Below, piece by piece: positions 17,504 to 26,466 of a stretch of DNA of 42,067 bases (within the stretch, counting starts at the first letter, position 1; each line of letters opens with the position of its first letter). A program made the translations under genes and the position numbers. The notes beneath the pieces were generated by a model, which ran no database searches, had not been told where the DNA came from, and saw only the letters and a list, made by a program, of their open reading frames with translations. This DNA comes from Pedobacter agri PB92. Lineage in GTDB: Bacteria > Bacteroidota > Bacteroidia > Sphingobacteriales > Sphingobacteriaceae. The stretch spans positions 1 to 42,067 of the forward strand of contig NZ_AJLG01000017.1 of assembly GCF_000258495.1 (NCBI RefSeq). The letters are read 5' to 3'.

Positions 17504-17531
17504 AAAAAAAGCACCACCCTAAGGCAGTGCT
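17504..17531 (-). terminator. Terminator at the end of the GH130 locus
   Basis: Read on the minus strand, AGCACTGCC pairs with GGTGGTGCT around the 4-base loop TTAG (two G-T pairs), followed by seven T. It lies 28 bp beyond the last stop codon of the locus (17560). Confidence 0.85.
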
Positions 17532-17559
17532 TCGTTAATTTAAGCGCATAAGTAGATAC

Positions 17560-19276
17560 TTATTTCTTCATATAGTCGATCACGATTCCGTTTGCGACTA
17601 GTTTTTTATTAGTGGTTATTAATTTGCTTCCGGCAGGTACTTCTACAATTAAAACAGAATGATTGCCAGCAATAGAAACATTACTTTTAGCGGCAATATT
17701 TTTAACAATTACCTTTTGACTAATTGCATCGTATAGATCAACTTTTTTTATTCCTTTTACTTTGTAAGCAACGGTTTTACTTTGCGCAAAAGGGTTATAA
17801 ATTAAATAGGTTGGATAAGCTTTATTTCTGTAAAAATCAGTAGCCAAAACATCCAGTTTCAACACACCTTCGATGTTAGTTTTCTCCACGATGGCGCCGA
17901 ATATTCCGACGTGGCCGCTACCATAAACACTAAATTGGGATACATCAGGGTTTTTACCTGGTACCCATTTTGGCCCATCTCCCTGCGCAACCGGCCCTTT
18001 TTTGTCCATGTAAAGGGTATCAAAAGTAGAAGTTTTGGCAAAGCCTTCATAAGCGATTACACCTTTAGTCACAGCAGCATGTTGCGGGATGGTCTGTCGA
18101 TCAGCAGGCATATACTGCGGAATAAAAAAAACGTGAAGCGTTTACGGCATTTAACATCCATTTCCCAATTGCATTGGCATAAGATGGATCATAACGAACC
18201 GTTGGGATCAATGGCCAGGCTGCATCAAAAGTATTCATCAAAAAGCCATATCCGCCATGATCTACTGTACTTCCGACCACGCCAGAAATATCATATCCAT
18301 TCCACTTCCCCGTTAAAACACCCCAACCCTCACGGCAAACGGCGGTTCCATCGAACGTCCACGCAAGTAGCTTTTGCACATCGAAATTCGTTCCCTGCTC
18401 AACATTCATTCTTGCAGCTAAATAAGCACCAAATGGCATCAGCAATTCGTAAGTAGGATTAATCTTATTGCTTTCCAAGGCCTTCATCGCACTGATAGCA
18501 CCTTTTAAATAGCGCTTATCGCCAAACTTTTTATAAGCAGCATATAACACCCAGGCATGACCAGCCGCAGCATCTTGCTGTGCACAAATCTGGTTTTTCA
18601 TAGGCTTCATTGCCGCATAGTCGAAATACGAATAGTTGTAATCGCCTTTTAGGATGGAATCGGCCTGATAAAATTTTTCAGCAATACTTTTTGCCATCCA
18701 ATCGAAATCTTTCTCTTCCGGATATTGCTCGCAAACGGCATAAAACAACACATTCGGATATACATCATACCACCAGTCTCTGCCATAGCCACCACCTAGA
18801 AGGGCTACTTCCGGAGCAGTATTGTTCATCATGATATTCCATTTGGTGTCGCGATTAAAATAGTTTTTCAACATCGCAGCATAGTTTACACCATTTTGTT
18901 TGCTCTTGTCTATCCCCACTAAACTTGCGCCCATGACTGCACCCATGTTGGCTAATGCCTCGTGGAACATGCCTTTATTGTTTTTACCCTGACGAACATC
19001 GCCAACAGCTGTGTAAATGCCCATTACCGGCTGATCGAAATTTTTCCGGGTGCTGTCCATCCAAATCATTGGCCAATACTCACCTTTTGCATTAAAATCG
19101 TAAACGGTTTTATCGAAGTTTTGTGCCATCAATTTCCAGTCAATAATTTTTAATGGCTGAGGCAAATTCGCCATTTCTTCTACCCTACTTAGCTTAAGCT
19201 GTTTTACCTGGGCATGAGCAAAGTTCCAGCTTGAAATAAAAATAATTGCGTAAAGTACCTTGAAATTCAATCTCAT
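17560..19276 (-). CDS. Unassigned secreted PUL protein, possible glycoside hydrolase, interrupted by a frameshift
   Basis: I do not recognise a named family. The ATG at 19276 opens a signal peptide ending near residue 22 (FAHAQ). Residues 25-400 look mostly helical and rich in Trp, Tyr and Gly, with acidic stretches (LLGGGYGRDWWYDVYPNVLF, QQDAAAGHAWVLYAAYKKFG, DISGVVGSTVDHGGYGF), which recalls (alpha/alpha)-barrel sugar enzymes. The last 100 residues look like a beta-sandwich (TYLIYNPFAQSKTVAYKVKG, NHSVLIVEVPAGSKL). The frame breaks after residue 384: an A8 run at 18124-18131 would be seven in an intact gene, giving RFFIPQYMPADRQ and a 571-residue protein. As written, the product stops after 391 residues, and a separate open frame from an internal Met (18111) covers the rest. 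It is the last gene of the GH130 operon, 55 bp after the MFS gene. Confidence 0.75.
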
Positions 19277-19331
19277 ATTATTTGATATGTTTCGACCTGT
19301 AAATACAGATCAATTGGTTAATCTATTTGGT

Positions 19332-20618
19332 TTAAACTGGCGCAACAACGCCAGGTTCTTCATTACTTAAAATTGGTGCTTGATCAACATTTTCAATTTT
19401 GCCCTGTTTAATAATGTCTTTGGCCACCCAGTAAGAAGCCAATTGTAATATCGCTACAATAACTATGGCGTATCGCAAGGCAACTTCAACTGAAAAATAA
19501 TAGGCTAAGATTAAAAATGTACCTGCTCCGGTTAGGCGTCCAATATACAAACCAGCCTCGTGATTTAAAATATAGGCGAATTCACTTCTTTTCTCCTTTT
19601 TGGTTAAAATATCAATGACGCTAAACTGAATCGGAAAGTAAGCTAAATCAAGAAGCGGCTTAGCTAACAATAAAAATAACATGAAAAGAATTACCCCTAA
19701 ACTGCTGTACAACACACCGTTGATTATTGCAGCAATTGCAAAAAGCACTAAGCCTGTTCCAAAAATATATAACCTGTGTTTCGGTGATGTATTTCTTCCG
19801 ATGATGTACATGGCTATAGCCGCAATGATGGCACCAATTGATTGTGCCGTTCCTAATGCTCCTTCTTTACCAACCAAAAGCATAATTAACATGGCAGGTG
19901 CAGTAACCAGAAAGCCCTGAACCAAGCCTTTTAGTGTGGCCAATCGCAATAACTTGTACCAATATGGATCGAACTTAAAGTAAACAAATTTCTTTTCGGT
20001 CGGATTTTGAAAGTTCCCTCTGAAACACATGATAGAAGCTAAAATGGTAATCACGAAAACCATCCCGGTTACAATTTTATAAGCCAAATGCGCACCGCCA
20101 CTTACCGCGTTAAATTCGATAAACCAACCAATCAATACTGGAATTACAACTGCAATAATGGTATAGAAAAACGTTTCCAAACCATAGTAATAATTTCGGT
20201 TTTCATCATTTGTAATGGCAAGTGCTAAGAAGTCTCTGTTCGCCCAATAAAAACCAAAAGACATCCCCATAATTAAACCGGCAATACCAATTCCAGTATT
20301 ATCCAGGGTAGTTAACGACATCATTACCATCATGGAAACGCCGCTTAACATCATACCCAACGAATACAAGGTTTTGATGGAAAACTTGCTGAGCAGAAAA
20401 CCGTTCAGGAAAAACGTAATTGGAATGCCTGTATAGATCGTTAATTGATAAATGACAACTTTAACAGGATCATTGGAGCTACGCATAACATAGGCTGCCA
20501 CAAAAATATCGATTACAGGAAGTACAATACTGTAAATTAAGTTGGTAAGGGTAAGTACCCTGAAATTATACGACTGATTTTTGAAGTGCGTAATTTCTGA
20601 TTTAAGTTTAGTCAGCAT
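19332..20618 (-). CDS. MFS transporter, probable sugar importer
   Basis: A 428-residue inner-membrane carrier with about 12 hydrophobic segments, for example IYSIVLPVIDIFVAAYVM, TGIGIAGLIMGMSFGFYWA and GAIIAAIAMYIIGRN. The central charged loop (about 203-222, GNFQNPTEKKFVYFKFDPYW) separates the two six-helix halves. I cannot name the subfamily. Its start codon overlaps the end of the GH130 gene by 11 bp (ATGCTGACTAA), a sign of translational coupling. A carrier made together with a cytoplasmic GH130 enzyme most likely brings in the enzyme's substrate, a small mannoside. Export cannot be excluded. Confidence 0.88.
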   Translation of the reverse strand: MLTKLKSEITHFKNQSYNFRVLTLTNLIYSIVLPVIDIFVAAYVMRSSNDPVKVVIYQLTIYTGIPITFFLNGFLLSKFSIKTLYSLGMMLSGVSMMVMMSLTTLDNTGIGIAGLIMGMSFGFYWANRDFLALAITNDENRNYYYGLETFFYTIIAVVIPVLIGWFIEFNAVSGGAHLAYKIVTGMVFVITILASIMCFRGNFQNPTEKKFVYFKFDPYWYKLLRLATLKGLVQGFLVTAPAMLIMLLVGKEGALGTAQSIGAIIAAIAMYIIGRNTSPKHRLYIFGTGLVLFAIAAIINGVLYSSLGVILFMLFLLLAKPLLDLAYFPIQFSVIDILTKKEKRSEFAYILNHEAGLYIGRLTGAGTFLILAYYFSVEVALRYAIVIVAILQLASYWVAKDIIKQGKIENVDQAPILSNEEPGVVAPV

Positions 20619-21666
20619 GGTTATATTCTAGTTGCGATAAAATATCTTGAATAGAAAATTTAGCACCGCAAACAAATTCATCTGCAGCACCATAGTAAAT
20701 GGTCAGTTCATCGCCGTTAACGGTGTGGCCATTGGTAAAAACTACCTGACCGAAAAAACCGCACATCTCGTATTCAGCAATTGGGCGCATAATAGGTTCA
20801 TTGGTTTGAGCGATTACCTTAGATGGATCGTTCAAATCCATTAAAAATGCGCCTAAACAATATTGATGTTCTGCATTGGCACCGTGATAAATCTCCAGCC
20901 AGCCTTTTTCGGTTTTAATAGGAGCTGCACCGGCACCAACTCGTTTACTATCCCAGTTAGTTTTGCGGGTTTTAATAATGCATTTATGATTTCCCCAATG
21001 GATGCCATCAGGCGATTCGGCCAGCCAAATATAATTACCACCTAAATCGACACTGCTCGGGCGATGAAGTGTATAAAACTTACCGTTGATTTTTTCTTCG
21101 AAAACAGCACAATCTTTATTATGTGGCGGAATGATCATTCCGTGTTTTTCGAACGTTTTCCAATCTTTAGTTGTCCGCATACCCACACCGACACCTTCTG
21201 CTGAAACCGCTGTAAAGGTTAAGTAATAGGTATCATCAATTAATGCTACCCGGCAATCTTCAATTCCGAAAGCTTCAGCCGGTCCTTCGCCCTGCAATAA
21301 TGGGTAGCCCTCTGGTTGGTAAAAATTGATACCATCATCACTGCAAACTAAACGTAAATGCGAAAGTGTAGTTAAGTAATCGGCCCCTTTGTAATTGATT
21401 ACACGAGGATCGTCGGCAATCAAATCAGGATCATTTTCCCTGATCTCAATAATTTCTATACCGTCACCTTTTAAAATTGGAAAAGAGATAATACCTTCTT
21501 TTTGTTGGGGTCTTTCTGCTACGCGAATAAGCAACCAGGTTTTATTTTGAAAAGTAAAAACGCCTGGGTTAAGCAAACAAGCAATTTCTAAACCTGGCCT
21601 GCTTGGAACTAAATCTTTTGGAGATAAAATTGGGTTCTGAGAAAATCTTTTAGCACTATCTGTCAT
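20608..21666 (-). CDS. GH130 family beta-mannoside phosphorylase (or beta-mannosidase)
   Basis: A five-bladed-propeller enzyme of 352 residues. GH130 enzymes cleave beta-1,4- or beta-1,2-mannosides, mostly with phosphate to give mannose 1-phosphate. No signal peptide is present, so it acts in the cytoplasm. Numbering from the ATG at 21666 (MTDSAKRFSQNPIL), motifs include NPGVF, DDPRV (about 85-89), GIEDCRV with the probable catalytic Asp137, and KDCAVFEEKINGKFYTLHRP with His201-Arg202. This last motif resembles the phosphate-binding region of phosphorylase members, so phosphorolysis is favoured over hydrolysis. A TTG eight codons upstream is an unlikely start. The gene follows susCD and a hairpin, and overlaps the MFS gene by 11 bp. 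Exact linkage specificity is not readable. Confidence 0.9.
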   Translation of the reverse strand: MTDSAKRFSQNPILSPKDLVPSRPGLEIACLLNPGVFTFQNKTWLLIRVAERPQQKEGIISFPILKGDGIEIIEIRENDPDLIADDPRVINYKGADYLTTLSHLRLVCSDDGINFYQPEGYPLLQGEGPAEAFGIEDCRVALIDDTYYLTFTAVSAEGVGVGMRTTKDWKTFEKHGMIIPPHNKDCAVFEEKINGKFYTLHRPSSVDLGGNYIWLAESPDGIHWGNHKCIIKTRKTNWDSKRVGAGAAPIKTEKGWLEIYHGANAEHQYCLGAFLMDLNDPSKVIAQTNEPIMRPIAEYEMCGFFGQVVFTNGHTVNGDELTIYYGAADEFVCGAKFSIQDILSQLEYNHAD

Positions 21667-21724
21667 AATATTTAGGGAATAGTTATCCAATAGCCAATAA
21701 AAATTGACCTGAAATGAGTTTAAA

Positions 21725-21768
21725 AATTAATTGCTGTCTGTTGCATTTATAACAGACAGCAATTAATT
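21725..21768 (-). terminator. Long-stem hairpin between susD and the GH130 gene
   Basis: A perfect 18-bp stem (AACAGACAGCAATTAATT and its complement) with an 8-base loop, only 5 bp after the susD stop, followed on the minus strand by a short T run. It could end most susCD transcripts or protect their 3' end, leaving GH130, the MFS gene and the last gene at lower levels through readthrough. Confidence 0.85.
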
Positions 21769-21773
21769 AACGA

Positions 21774-23258
21774 TTAATAACCTGGGTTTTGTTTTAGCGT
21801 ACCAGCAGAAGCATCAACTTCGGCCTGTGGTAGCGGATATAGATAATGTTTATCCTGGAAATTTTTGCCTTTCGCTGTCATAACAGTTTTAGCTAATTTC
21901 CAGCGTTTAAGGTCTAACATTCTTTGCGATTCGAAACCTAACTCTACTCTACGCTCAGAAATTAACCAATCCTTAATAACGGCTTTATCTGTTGATGCAG
22001 CACGATTGGGTAAAGTTCCAGCTGGAGGCAAAATACCTGTTGCGCCCACACTGGTTCTTGCTCTTGTTCTGATTTGATTGATGATGGAAACCGCATCAGC
22101 ATATTGACCCAACTCGTTTTGAGCTTCAGCTTTCCATAATAAAACATCGGCGTACCTGATGTAAACTTTATTGTTTGCAGCATCATCATTTCCCTTGTTC
22201 GATCCGTTTGTGCTACCCAATAATTTATTTACATTTTGATTTGGGACATCAACCGTATAAAGTTTTCTTGGGTCATTTGCTTCAAAAGCATTTAAGAAAT
22301 CGGTACTTGGTGCAAAGAAACCCCAACCTAGTGGTGCACAAATACCATTACCTTTTAATGGATTTTGGTTTGACTGGTGATCGTAAACAAAAATATTTTC
22401 GTTTTCTGTAAACTCTTTTGTTTGATTAAAACTATCAAAATAATTGCTGTTCAAGCTGTAAAAGCCTAAACCTTGCAACTCATTAACGTTCGTTACCACA
22501 TCTGCCCATTTCTCTGTATAAAGCGCCGCTTTGGCCAACAAAGCAATAGCAGAACCTTTATTGGCTCTCCACTTCTCAGTTGCTGAACTGTATTTCGCAT
22601 TTGGCAACAAACCTTTTGCTAAGTTTAAATCTGATTTGATTTTGTCCCAAACTACATTTTTATCAGCTCTCACTGCTACTTCGAAAGCTTCCTGGTAGGT
22701 ACTTACTGGTTTTAAGATTAATGGCACATCGCCAAAATTGGTAACTAAAGAAAAATAGTAATATGATCTTAAAAAATAAGCTTCACCCAATAGTTGATTT
22801 TTGCGGGCTGTTGTTATACCAGTAATCGCTTCAATATCAGGCTTGGTTAGTAGCTCAATGGCAATATTTAATCTTTTAATCCCCTCGTAATCATATTTCC
22901 ATAACCCGTTCGGACCTCCGTTTGTAGATGTAAAAGTGAAATTGTTTACATCGTCCATCCAGGGCTGATCGCCATCCGGGTTCCATTTTTTCTCCATATC
23001 ATCTGATGCGATATCCTGCATCACCAAATCATTCTGAAAAACCAAACCTCCAGACCAATCCCATTGTGCCAGAATATTCAAGCGGTTTGATAATAGTTGA
23101 TAGGCAGAGTTAACCGAATTTTCTACTGTTCCTAACGTTGGTGTCGTATTTACCTGCTCTAAAGTTGTTAAACCTATCGCTTCGGTAGTAAGTTGCTTTT
23201 TGCAACCCGCGAATGTTACCACACTGAACATTGCGCCTATAAATAATATCTTTTTCAT
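21774..23258 (-). CDS. SusD/RagB-family glycan-binding lipoprotein
   Basis: A 494-residue surface lipoprotein that caps SusC and captures the incoming ligand. The signal MKKILFIGAMFSVVTFAGCK has its lipobox Cys at residue 19. SusD marks include QLLGEAYFLRSYYYFSLVTN in the TPR-like helices, VYIRYADVLLWKAEAQNELG, ISERRVELGFESQRMLDLKR and the family ending LPQAEVDASAGTLKQNPGY. It starts 18 bp after the susC stop, so the two are one translation unit. A long hairpin follows directly. Neighbouring HTCS and GH130 genes tie this pair to a mannose-containing glycan, by inference. Confidence 0.96.
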   Translation of the reverse strand: MKKILFIGAMFSVVTFAGCKKQLTTEAIGLTTLEQVNTTPTLGTVENSVNSAYQLLSNRLNILAQWDWSGGLVFQNDLVMQDIASDDMEKKWNPDGDQPWMDDVNNFTFTSTNGGPNGLWKYDYEGIKRLNIAIELLTKPDIEAITGITTARKNQLLGEAYFLRSYYYFSLVTNFGDVPLILKPVSTYQEAFEVAVRADKNVVWDKIKSDLNLAKGLLPNAKYSSATEKWRANKGSAIALLAKAALYTEKWADVVTNVNELQGLGFYSLNSNYFDSFNQTKEFTENENIFVYDHQSNQNPLKGNGICAPLGWGFFAPSTDFLNAFEANDPRKLYTVDVPNQNVNKLLGSTNGSNKGNDDAANNKVYIRYADVLLWKAEAQNELGQYADAVSIINQIRTRARTSVGATGILPPAGTLPNRAASTDKAVIKDWLISERRVELGFESQRMLDLKRWKLAKTVMTAKGKNFQDKHYLYPLPQAEVDASAGTLKQNPGY

Positions 23259-23276
23259 AATAATTGCAAAAAGGGT

Positions 23277-26200
23277 TTACAGATTAATTTTTAATCCTAA
23301 AATAAATGCTTTTGATTGTGGGTAAGTTCCCTGATCAATCAAAGAAGTCGACTCCGGATCTAAACCTGTATAATCTGTTACGGTGAACAAGTTTTGACCT
23401 GAGGCATATAAACGAACATTTTTAACACCTATTTTTTTAACATCGAAAGTATAACCAACTTCGATATTTTTTAACCTTAGGTATGATGCATCCTCAACAA
23501 AAACGCTGGAAACATTACCGCCACCATTATTATTAAAAGTTACTCTTGGTAAGGTGTTGCTTGTACCTGGACCATTCCAGCTATCTAAAACAGAAGTCAT
23601 GGAATTGAAAGGGCGGCTATCAAAATTGATAATTTGTTTTAAATCATTGTAACGATCTACACCTTGAACACCCTGAAGTAAGAATGAGAAATCGAACTTT
23701 TTAAACGATGAAGAAAAGGCAAAACCATAAGTTAATTTCGGAACCGGGTTACCGATTGTTGTTCTGTCATCAGCATTGATCTGTCCATCGCCATTCAAAT
23801 CTTTAAACTTGATATCGCCTGGTAATGCACCATTTGCATTTGTAAATAAGTGACTGCTTACCTCAGCTGGTGTTTGATAAATACCATCGAAAACTAAACC
23901 GAAATAAGAATTGATCGGCTGCCCAACTTCAGTTCTGGTATGCGTTCTGTCATCATTGATATTTTTCACAAACTCCTGCAATTTATTCACACGGTTTGTT
24001 AGCGTAGCGATGTTGGCATTTACGTTATACTTGAAAGCATGTTCCTGATTTCTGAAATTTAAACCAAATTCGAAACCTTTATTGGTTACTTCACCTGCAT
24101 TTACGTAAGTACGATCAATTACCCCTACCGATACAGCTGGCAAGCCTACGGTTAACAAAATATCATCGGTTTTTTTCACAAAATAATCAGCAGTTAATGA
24201 TAGTCGGTTTTTCAACACACCGAAATCAATACCGAAGTTGGTTTGTGTAGTTGTTTCCCATTTCACATCTGGGTTACCATAACGTACCACGTTTACGATA
24301 CCACCAGATTCTGAAACTAAAGTTTGGTAAGTATTATTTGGAATTTCCTGATTACCTGCTTGTCCCCAACTTCCTCTTAATTTCAATTCAGAAATCCATT
24401 GCGCATCTTTCATAAATTCCTCATTAGAGATAATCCATCCTGCTGATGCTGAAGGGAAATAACCCCATTTATTTGAAGGTCCGAAACGTGAAGAACCATC
24501 AGCCCTTAAAGTAGCTGTTGCAAAATATTTATTGTCGAAGTTGTATGTTCCGCTACCGAAAAACGATACCAAATTAAACTCACTTGCTGAACCTGAATTA
24601 TAAATATTGGTTAAACTTCCATAGTCTAAGTACTGGAAACCTGAAGTGCTTTTATTAAAATTTTGTCTGCTGCCACCAATTGCTGATGATTTACTGGAGA
24701 TATTCTCAGCACCAAGCAAGAAATTTACATTGTGTTTCTGTGCGAAAGTTTTTACATAATTCAAAGTATTGGTGAACGTGAAATTCATTACTTCACCTCT
24801 ATTTTCATCTAAATTATTAGGCTTATTATTTCTGCCTTTACCTGGATAAAGTTCATCAGGATTGTTGTCATTATCATCACCATAATTCTGAGCAAAGTTT
24901 TTATTGTGAGAAAAACTGATATCAACACCCACGCTTGATCTGAAGGTTAAAGATTTATCGCTTAAAAAAGCATATTCAGCATATAAATTTCCGAATGTTT
25001 GGAAAGTTTTACGCTTATCATTTGTAAAGTTTACGATCGCAATTGGGTTTGAACTGAACTCGAAATTTTTATCCCATCCGTTATTATTACTAGTGTAAAA
25101 AGGTAAATCGGTATAAGGATTTGCAGCCGAGTAAGTAGGATCAGTAACGCTTTTGTAAACACCCAAAACTGGCGGGCGCAATAATGCATGACGAATTACA
25201 CCAGGAACATCGCCGCTTGAGGACAATTTATCTTGCTTTGCGAAACTTAACTGAAGATTTGTACCTACTTTGAAGCGATCTGTAATATTTGCGTTTACGT
25301 TTGATCTGAAATTGAAACGTTCGTAACCATCATGATCTTGAACCACAATACCATCCTGTTTGTAATATCCTGTCGAAATTAAATACTGAACCTGGTCAGA
25401 ACCACCATTTACCGATGCCTGTAGATTTTTTGATTTACCGGTTTCAAACAGTTCGCCTAACCAATCGGTATCTGCCAAATCCGTTCTACTTCTGGCCGCC
25501 TGATAAGGACTCACCGCGTTTGCCGCATTGCCTAAAGTATTATGCCATGCCCGATCTTTAATGGTTAAATACTGATCTGCATTTAACATCTTTGGCAAAT
25601 TAGTTGCCTGATGAAAACCTGCAAAATATTCAACATTGATATTTGCTTTGCCTTTCGTTCCGCTAAAGGTTGTAATTACCACCACACCATTAGCAGCACG
25701 GGAGCCATAAATGGCGCCAGCAGCAGCATCCTTTAAAACCGTCATCGATTTTACATCGCTCTGGTTTAAAAATGAAATATCGCGAGTAGGAACACCATCA
25801 ATTACGTAAAGTACGTCGTTATTACCTAAGGTTCCCTCGCCCCTGATTCTCAGTTTGATACCATCGCCAGGAGCACCCGTATTGGCTGCAACGAATACAC
25901 CGGCAACCTGACCTTGAAGGGCTTGCGCTACATCAACAATTCTGGTTTTTTGTAAATCGTTCATATCAACCGTAGCTACTGATCCGGTAATTGAAGCTTT
26001 CTTTTGTGAGGTATAACCCACTACCACAACATCGCTTAACGATTGCGAAGCTGGCTTTAAAGAAATATTCAAACTACCTCCAGCTGGTGATAAAGTTGTG
26101 GCATTGTAGCCAATATAAGTAAAGGTTAAAGTTTGTGCTGAATTTGGCTGAAGTGTTAAAACATACACTCCGTTTCCATCAGTTGAAGTTTTGTTTTGTG

Positions 26201-26351
26201 TGTTGGTTTGCATCACTACTACCCCAGGCAAAGGCTGATTAGTTTCATCAGTTACTTTACCGGTTACCCTAGTTTGTGCATAGCTTGTAAAACCTGTAAC
26301 GGCTAAAAACAAGAAAACCAACGTTGCATAAATACGTCTGTTTTTTTTCAT
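23277..26351 (-). CDS. SusC/RagA-family TonB-linked outer membrane receptor of the GH130 locus
   Basis: A 1024-residue outer membrane importer. A signal peptide (to about residue 25, SYAQ) is followed by the carboxypeptidase-regulatory-like domain (TRVTGKVTDETNQPLPGVVV), then LSDVVVVGYTSQKKASITGS, the plug (DGIKLRIRGEGTLGNNDVLY, VLKDAAAGAIYGSRAANGVV) and the barrel, ending AFILGLKINL. The start codon is followed by an A8 run (ATGAAAAAAAAC) that is in frame here, unlike the three broken A8/T8 runs elsewhere. A TATATTTG box and two 21-bp-spaced direct repeats lie upstream, next to the HTCS gene that probably activates it. Confidence 0.97.
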   Translation of the reverse strand: MKKNRRIYATLVFLFLAVTGFTSYAQTRVTGKVTDETNQPLPGVVVMQTNTQNKTSTDGNGVYVLTLQPNSAQTLTFTYIGYNATTLSPAGGSLNISLKPASQSLSDVVVVGYTSQKKASITGSVATVDMNDLQKTRIVDVAQALQGQVAGVFVAANTGAPGDGIKLRIRGEGTLGNNDVLYVIDGVPTRDISFLNQSDVKSMTVLKDAAAGAIYGSRAANGVVVITTFSGTKGKANINVEYFAGFHQATNLPKMLNADQYLTIKDRAWHNTLGNAANAVSPYQAARSRTDLADTDWLGELFETGKSKNLQASVNGGSDQVQYLISTGYYKQDGIVVQDHDGYERFNFRSNVNANITDRFKVGTNLQLSFAKQDKLSSSGDVPGVIRHALLRPPVLGVYKSVTDPTYSAANPYTDLPFYTSNNNGWDKNFEFSSNPIAIVNFTNDKRKTFQTFGNLYAEYAFLSDKSLTFRSSVGVDISFSHNKNFAQNYGDDNDNNPDELYPGKGRNNKPNNLDENRGEVMNFTFTNTLNYVKTFAQKHNVNFLLGAENISSKSSAIGGSRQNFNKSTSGFQYLDYGSLTNIYNSGSASEFNLVSFFGSGTYNFDNKYFATATLRADGSSRFGPSNKWGYFPSASAGWIISNEEFMKDAQWISELKLRGSWGQAGNQEIPNNTYQTLVSESGGIVNVVRYGNPDVKWETTTQTNFGIDFGVLKNRLSLTADYFVKKTDDILLTVGLPAVSVGVIDRTYVNAGEVTNKGFEFGLNFRNQEHAFKYNVNANIATLTNRVNKLQEFVKNINDDRTHTRTEVGQPINSYFGLVFDGIYQTPAEVSSHLFTNANGALPGDIKFKDLNGDGQINADDRTTIGNPVPKLTYGFAFSSSFKKFDFSFLLQGVQGVDRYNDLKQIINFDSRPFNSMTSVLDSWNGPGTSNTLPRVTFNNNGGGNVSSVFVEDASYLRLKNIEVGYTFDVKKIGVKNVRLYASGQNLFTVTDYTGLDPESTSLIDQGTYPQSKAFILGLKINL

Positions 26352-26374
26352 AAAGATTTATATTTGATTGAGAG

Positions 26375-26382
26375 CAAATATA
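26375..26382 (-). promoter_or_regulatory. Probable -7 box of the susC promoter
   Basis: On the minus strand TATATTTG matches TAnnTTTG exactly. It ends 24 bp before the susC ATG at 26351. No good TTTG box sits about 20 bp upstream; direct repeats occupy that region instead, which suits an activator-dependent promoter. Confidence 0.55.
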
Positions 26383-26402
26383 GAAAGTGTAGCAGGCAAG
26401 AG

Positions 26403-26434
26403 TAGTGTACTATAATAACATTTTAGTTCACTAT
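26403..26434 (-). promoter_or_regulatory. Two direct repeats, probable HTCS binding site
   Basis: TAGTGTACTAT (26403-26413) and TAGTTCACTAT (26424-26434) agree at 9 of 11 positions and are exactly 21 bp apart, two turns of DNA. They lie just upstream of the -7 box, where a class II activator would touch RNA polymerase. AraC-type DNA-binding domains, as in the neighbouring HTCS, commonly bind direct repeats. The assignment to this HTCS is inference from position. Confidence 0.6.
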
Positions 26435-26466
26435 TCTTGCAAAACAGCCATTTAAAGCTATTTTAA

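Noticed and set aside
18109..18111. Independent gene starting at the internal Met of the secreted PUL protein
   Set aside because: The Met is residue 389 of the frame-restored protein; there is no signal peptide or upstream site, so it is the tail of one broken gene.
17911..18456. Plus-strand open frame of 181 codons
   Set aside because: It lies wholly opposite the secreted PUL protein, whose translation is far more protein-like; no signal, domain or promoter is visible on the plus strand.
21667..21690. Upstream TTG start for the GH130 protein
   Set aside because: The ATG at 21666 gives the normal family start; the added eight residues have no counterpart. The same reasoning rejects TTG or GTG starts at 30610, 14117, 11579 and 31123.
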